A stretch of 8,595 nt of DNA from the NCBI GenBank assembly GCA_017390595.1, contig JAFPBC010000252.1:1-8595 (forward strand), written 5' to 3'. The position numbers and the translations under genes were made by a program. Below are positions 5,307 to 8,595 of the stretch, in pieces; position 1 is the stretch's first letter, and every line of letters starts with the position of its first letter. The notes under the pieces were generated by a model. The model was not told the origin of the DNA and made no database searches. It worked only from the letters and a program-made list of their open reading frames with translations. This DNA comes from Selenomonadales bacterium. Its GTDB lineage: Bacteria > Bacillota > Negativicutes > RGIG982.

Positions 5307-6155
5307 ATGCCCAGCGCACAAGATATCAAACGGCGCATCAAGGGCGTCGTCAGCACGCAGCAGATCACCAAGGCCATGAAAATGGTCGCCACGGCTCGTC
5401 TTCGTCGTGCGCAGGAAATGGCAGGCGCAAGCGTGCCGTATGCCGAAAAGATTCGCTCGGTTCTCGCAAGCCTCGCCGCATCGAATGCTTCGGCATCGCA
5501 TCCTTTGATGGAAAACCGCGGCGAAGAGAAAAAACTGTACGTCGTCTTATCGGCCGATAAAGGCCTTGCGGGCGCGTATATGTCGAACCTCGTCAAAACA
5601 GTCGTACCCGAGATTACGACAGCAACACCGCTCGTCTTAGTCGGACGCAGATGTGCAGACTACTTCAAACGGCGTGAATATAGCGTCGTTCACTCGCATA
5701 TCGGATTCAGCGAAAAGCCGAACTACGACCATGCGCGAATGATTGCCAAAGAGATCACACACCTGTTCCTTACGGGTGAGTGCAACCAGATATATCTGGC
5801 ATACACCAAATTCTATTCGCCCATCAAAGTCGAGCCGACAGTCGTCAAACTGCTGCCGCTCGATGACGTACTTGCCGATGCGAAAGAAAAAGCAAAGGGC
5901 GAATACCTGTTTGAGCCGTCGCCCGAAGATGTGCTTGCAGTCCTCTTGCCGAAATATCTCGAGATGACCGTCTACGCGGCACTTCTCCAGTCGGCGGCAA
6001 GCGAACTCGGCGCGCGTATGACAGCCATGGGCTCGGCAACAGACAACGCGGAAGAACTGATCTCGCAGTTGACACTCTACTATAACCAAGTACGCCAAGC
6101 CGCGATCACGAACGAGATATCCGAGATCGTCGGCGGTGCGGACGCACTCAAGTAA
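5307..6155 (+). CDS. atpG: ATP synthase F1 subunit gamma
   Basis: A 282-residue central rotor shaft. The N-terminal helix carries the family hallmark IKGVVSTQQITKAMKMVA (11-28). The middle Rossmann-like domain includes LYVVLSADKGLAGAYMSN (77-94). The C-terminal helix (about 213-280) ends with QAAITNEISEIVGGADAL, and together with the N-terminal helix forms the coiled coil that turns inside the head. Length is normal for bacteria, with no insertion like the chloroplast redox loop. AAGGGG at 5293-5298 lies inside the atpA end, 8 bases before the ATG. Only 5 bases separate the two genes. Confidence 0.97.
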   Translation: MPSAQDIKRRIKGVVSTQQITKAMKMVATARLRRAQEMAGASVPYAEKIRSVLASLAASNASASHPLMENRGEEKKLYVVLSADKGLAGAYMSNLVKTVVPEITTATPLVLVGRRCADYFKRREYSVVHSHIGFSEKPNYDHARMIAKEITHLFLTGECNQIYLAYTKFYSPIKVEPTVVKLLPLDDVLADAKEKAKGEYLFEPSPEDVLAVLLPKYLEMTVYAALLQSAASELGARMTAMGSATDNAEELISQLTLYYNQVRQAAITNEISEIVGGADALK

Positions 6156-6170
6156 GGAGGGATTACGCGA

Positions 6171-7580
6171 ATGACTATGGGAAAAATCGTGCAGGTAGTC
6201 GGACCTGTCGTTGACATCGAATTTCAAGGACAGGAACTTCCCGCTATCTACAACGCGATCGTAATAGAAGACAAAAACGAACAGCGCGACATCAAGCTGA
6301 CAGTCGAAGTCATGCAGCATTTGGGCGACCACGTCGTCCGTGCCGTAGCCATGTCGTCCACAGACGGCCTGCGCCGCGGTATGGCAGCACGCGATACCGG
6401 CGCGCCGATCAAAGTACCTGTCGGCGACGGTACGCTCGGCAGAGTATTCAACGTGCTCGGTGAAGCCGTAGACAATGACCCCGCCGAAGTAAAAGCCTCG
6501 GACTATTGGCCGATCCACAGGCCCGCTCCGACATTCGAAGAACAAGAAACGACGACCGAGATCATGGAAACAGGCATCAAAGTCGTCGACCTCATCGCAC
6601 CGTACGCACAAGGCGGTAAAATAGGTCTTTTCGGTGGTGCGGGCGTAGGCAAAACAGTCCTCATCATGGAACTCATCCATAACATCGCCACGGCACACGG
6701 CGGTTACTCCGTATTCGCGGGTGTCGGCGAACGTACTCGCGAAGGCAACGACCTTTGGAACGAAATGAAAGAATCGGGCGTTATCGACAAGACCGCCCTC
6801 GTATACGGACAGATGAACGAACCGCCGGGAGCCAGAATGCGCGTCGGCCTCACAGGCCTCACCATGGCAGAATACTTCCGTGACGTCGCGGGACAGGACG
6901 TGCTCCTTTTCATCGACAACATCTTCCGCTTCATCCAGGCAGGCTCGGAAGTATCCGCGCTCCTCGGCCGTATGCCGTCTGCCGTAGGGTATCAGCCGAC
7001 ACTCGCCAACGACGTCGGTGCGCTCCAGGAACGCATCACCTCGACGAAAAAAGGCTCCATCACCTCCGTACAGGCAGTCTACGTTCCTGCCGACGACCTT
7101 ACCGACCCTGCACCTGCGGCAACATTTGCCCATCTCGATGCAACGACGGTACTGTCGCGTAAGATCGTAGAACTCGGCATCTATCCGGCAGTCGACCCGC
7201 TCGACTCCACCTCGCGTATCATGGACCCCAACATCATCGGTGAAGAACACTATTCCGTCGCTCGTGGTGTACAGGAGATCCTCCAGAGATACAAAGAGCT
7301 CCAAGACATCATCGCCATCCTCGGTATGGAAGAACTCTCCGACGAAGACCGCCTGACCGTAGACAGAGCGCGCAAGATACAGCGTTTCCTCAGCCAGCCG
7401 TTCTCCGTTGCCGAAGCCTTCACAGGCATGCAGGGTAAATACGTACCGCTCAAAGACACCATTCGCGGATTCAAAGAAATTCTCGAAGGCAAACATGACG
7501 ACCTCCCCGAAGCTGCCTTCTATATGGTAGGTACCATTGAAGAAGCAGTAGAAAAGGCAAAATCGCTGAAGGGGGAATAA
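6171..7580 (+). CDS. atpD: ATP synthase F1 subunit beta (catalytic)
   Basis: The 469-residue catalytic subunit that makes or splits ATP. The N-terminal barrel starts with GKIVQVVGPVVDIEF (4-18). The P-loop GGAGVGKT is at 155-162. GERTREGND (186-194) contains the catalytic glutamate E187, and VLLFIDNIFRF (244-254) is the Walker B strand. EELSDED (387-393) is the lever loop (DELSEED in E. coli) that touches gamma and epsilon. All key residues are present and the length is standard. AAGGAGG, overlapping the atpG stop codon, is 10 bases before ATG 6171; the in-frame ATG at 6177 is less well spaced. Confidence 0.99.
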   Translation: MTMGKIVQVVGPVVDIEFQGQELPAIYNAIVIEDKNEQRDIKLTVEVMQHLGDHVVRAVAMSSTDGLRRGMAARDTGAPIKVPVGDGTLGRVFNVLGEAVDNDPAEVKASDYWPIHRPAPTFEEQETTTEIMETGIKVVDLIAPYAQGGKIGLFGGAGVGKTVLIMELIHNIATAHGGYSVFAGVGERTREGNDLWNEMKESGVIDKTALVYGQMNEPPGARMRVGLTGLTMAEYFRDVAGQDVLLFIDNIFRFIQAGSEVSALLGRMPSAVGYQPTLANDVGALQERITSTKKGSITSVQAVYVPADDLTDPAPAATFAHLDATTVLSRKIVELGIYPAVDPLDSTSRIMDPNIIGEEHYSVARGVQEILQRYKELQDIIAILGMEELSDEDRLTVDRARKIQRFLSQPFSVAEAFTGMQGKYVPLKDTIRGFKEILEGKHDDLPEAAFYMVGTIEEAVEKAKSLKGE

Positions 7581-7583
7581 CGT

Positions 7584-7994
7584 ATGGCGAATACATTCCG
7601 CGTTGATATCGTCGCGCCGCAAGGTATCATCTACTCGGCAGACAGCAGTTTTGTCCTTGCAAGAACCACAGGCGGCGATATCGGAGTGCTCAGAGGGCAT
7701 ACGCCCCTCATCGGCGCGCTCAAAATACACCCCGTTACCATTCGCACCGAAAACGGTGACGAAATATTTGCCGTAAGCGGCGGCTTCTTAGAAGTACAGC
7801 CCGATAAAGTCACCATCCTTGCCACCTCGGCAGAACGACCTGAGGCGATCGACACAGACCGCGCGAAAGACTCCCTCGCCCGTGCCGAAAAACGCCTCGC
7901 CGAACGGCAGGAAGGTCTTGACATAGCCAGAGCACAGGCATCCTTAGAACGTGCGAAAATGAGACTCCTCGTAAAAGAAAAATATGTGAGATGA
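7584..7994 (+). CDS. atpC: ATP synthase F1 subunit epsilon
   Basis: A 136-residue rotor subunit that also inhibits the enzyme. An N-terminal beta sandwich (about 1-84) contains GDIGVLRGHTPLIGALK (31-47). Two C-terminal helices follow (about 90-110 and 112-133). The start of helix 1 reads IDTDRA (89-94), matching the I(L)DxxRA motif that binds ATP in Bacillus epsilon, and is followed by the RAEKRL repeat (100-105). The C-terminal domain is complete, so autoinhibition is possible. It starts 3 bases after atpD; a G-rich stretch at the atpD end is the likely ribosome binding site. Its stop codon is part of the terminator hairpin. Confidence 0.96.
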   Translation: MANTFRVDIVAPQGIIYSADSSFVLARTTGGDIGVLRGHTPLIGALKIHPVTIRTENGDEIFAVSGGFLEVQPDKVTILATSAERPEAIDTDRAKDSLARAEKRLAERQEGLDIARAQASLERAKMRLLVKEKYVR

Positions 7995-8040
7995 CAAAAG
8001 CGAGATAAGCTCCTTGTGACTTATCTCGCTTTTGTCGTTT
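7993..8040 (+). terminator. Terminator of the atp operon
   Basis: A perfect 17-bp stem: the left arm (7993-8009) begins GACAAAAGCG and the right arm (8020-8036) ends CGCTTTTGTC, around a 10-base loop. The stem begins on the last two bases of the atpC stop codon. The T-rich part is short (TTTTG then CGTTT), so termination depends mainly on the long stem. The symmetric A and T runs may let it work for transcripts from both sides. Confidence 0.85.
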
Positions 8041-8069
8041 GGTGATGTCTTGCGAAATGAGGTATGCAA

Positions 8070-8098
8070 TTGACCGTGCTGTGATACTGCCGTATAAT
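8070..8098 (+). promoter_or_regulatory. Near-consensus sigma-A promoter of the downstream gene
   Basis: TTGACC (8070-8075), exactly 17 bases, then a perfect TATAAT (8093-8098). The start point would be about 8105. It is the best promoter match in the window and lies between the atp terminator and the next coding region, so that gene forms its own transcription unit. Confidence 0.85.
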
Positions 8099-8116
8099 TG
8101 ATAACAGAAGCAGTAT
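8084..8116. promoter_or_regulatory. Inverted repeat around the -10 box, possible operator
   Basis: ATACTGC (8084-8090) and its exact complement GCAGTAT (8110-8116) flank the -10 box and the predicted start point, with 26 bases between arm starts. This spacing would place two protein contacts about two and a half helix turns apart, over the promoter. Seven-base arms can occur by chance. Confidence 0.3.
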
Positions 8117-8150
8117 GGAACGGAATTTGAAGAAAAGAGGAGGTAATATC

Positions 8151-8595
8151 ATGATCTTTGGCAAGAAGTGGAGCAAAAAGCGATTATATCAAAAACTGTG
8201 CCACGGCGGTATTATCGGATGCTTATTGATGTCATTGACAGGTGTCGGAGGAGAGATGAGCGCGGCAGAAGCGAATCGCGGTGATATACAAGACCTTGCC
8301 GCGTTTAATCGCGTTGCGGCAGGTGTTTGGGGAGATATCGATACAGATGCTTGTGAAGCCCCGCCGTTTAAGCAATTCAAGTATTATGAATTCGCTGACG
8401 GAAAGTTTCGCTATGGACAAAGCAAGCTCTTTGATGATTCTGAGTTTATGATGATCGATCAGTTTTCTCATGCTGTCTATCCGCATATAACGCATCATAA
8501 TGAGTATGGGCATGAAGTGTGGGCAGAACTGTATTTTTTGCAAAATGCTTTTTTTGAACTGGATTCTCCTGCCAATATATTTGTCTATATGGGGA
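8151..8595 (+). CDS. Unidentified secreted or envelope protein, 3' end outside window
   Basis: The frame from ATG 8151 stays open to the window edge (148 full codons). AGGAGGT at 8138-8144 is 6 bases before the ATG, and a near-consensus promoter lies upstream, so the start is firm. The N-terminus looks like a signal peptide: a basic region with KKWSKKR (5-11), a hydrophobic core around 19-32, and a likely signal peptidase I site after AEA (39-41). C24 follows IIG and resembles a lipobox, but it sits inside the core with too little hydrophobic sequence before it. The mature part is rich in aromatic and acidic residues (for example FKQFKYYEFADGKFRYGQ) with no motif I recognise. Codon use is more AT-rich than in the atp genes. 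Function unknown. Confidence 0.85.
   Translation, partial: MIFGKKWSKKRLYQKLCHGGIIGCLLMSLTGVGGEMSAAEANRGDIQDLAAFNRVAAGVWGDIDTDACEAPPFKQFKYYEFADGKFRYGQSKLFDDSEFMMIDQFSHAVYPHITHHNEYGHEVWAELYFLQNAFFELDSPANIFVYMG

Noticed and set aside
5637..7730. Very long - strand reading frame (697 codons) opposite atpG, atpD and atpC
   Set aside because: It is fully antisense to clear, complete atp genes and its translation resembles no protein; the codon pattern of the + strand genes happens to avoid stops in that frame.

Overview
The window holds a complete F-type ATP synthase (atp) operon on the + strand. It is preceded by the 3' end of a UDP-N-acetylglucosamine 2-epimerase gene and followed by the 5' end of a gene for an unidentified secreted protein. 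Three things point to a Bacillota (Firmicutes) member, plausibly a Negativicutes/Selenomonas-like anaerobe: the epimerase-atp neighbourhood, an AtpZ-like gene before atpI, and strong AGGAGG ribosome binding sites with sigma-A-type promoters. The phylum is fairly safe. The family is only a guess from protein flavour and base composition (GC-rich codons, very AT-rich gaps).

Layout: 1-477, C-terminal part of the epimerase, closed by an intrinsic terminator (484-517). 478-1019, about 540 bases of strongly AT-rich non-coding DNA with three candidate extended -10 promoters, a perfect 27-bp palindrome just after one predicted start point, a second copy of its core, and a long inverted repeat (838-899). 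1020-7994, ten genes in the order atpZ-like, atpI, atpB (a), atpE (c), atpF (b), atpH (delta), atpA (alpha), atpG (gamma), atpD (beta), atpC (epsilon), with short gaps or overlaps. 7993-8036, a 17-bp perfect hairpin that starts on the atpC stop codon and probably ends the operon. 8070-8098, a near-consensus promoter. 8151 to the end, an open coding region with a signal peptide.

The ten proteins make the whole enzyme: the Fo motor (a, c ring, b), the stator link (b, delta), the rotor stalk (gamma, epsilon) and the catalytic head (alpha, beta). AtpI and the AtpZ-like protein are small membrane proteins linked to c-ring assembly or ion handling. Ion-site residues in the c subunit favour protons over sodium. 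The epsilon C-terminus carries the ATP-binding signature known from Bacillus enzymes.

I see no mobile element, CRISPR array, tRNA, rRNA or defence system. The core genes look ordinary. The parts least explained by known annotation are the long AT-rich leader before the operon and the unidentified secreted protein at the right edge.
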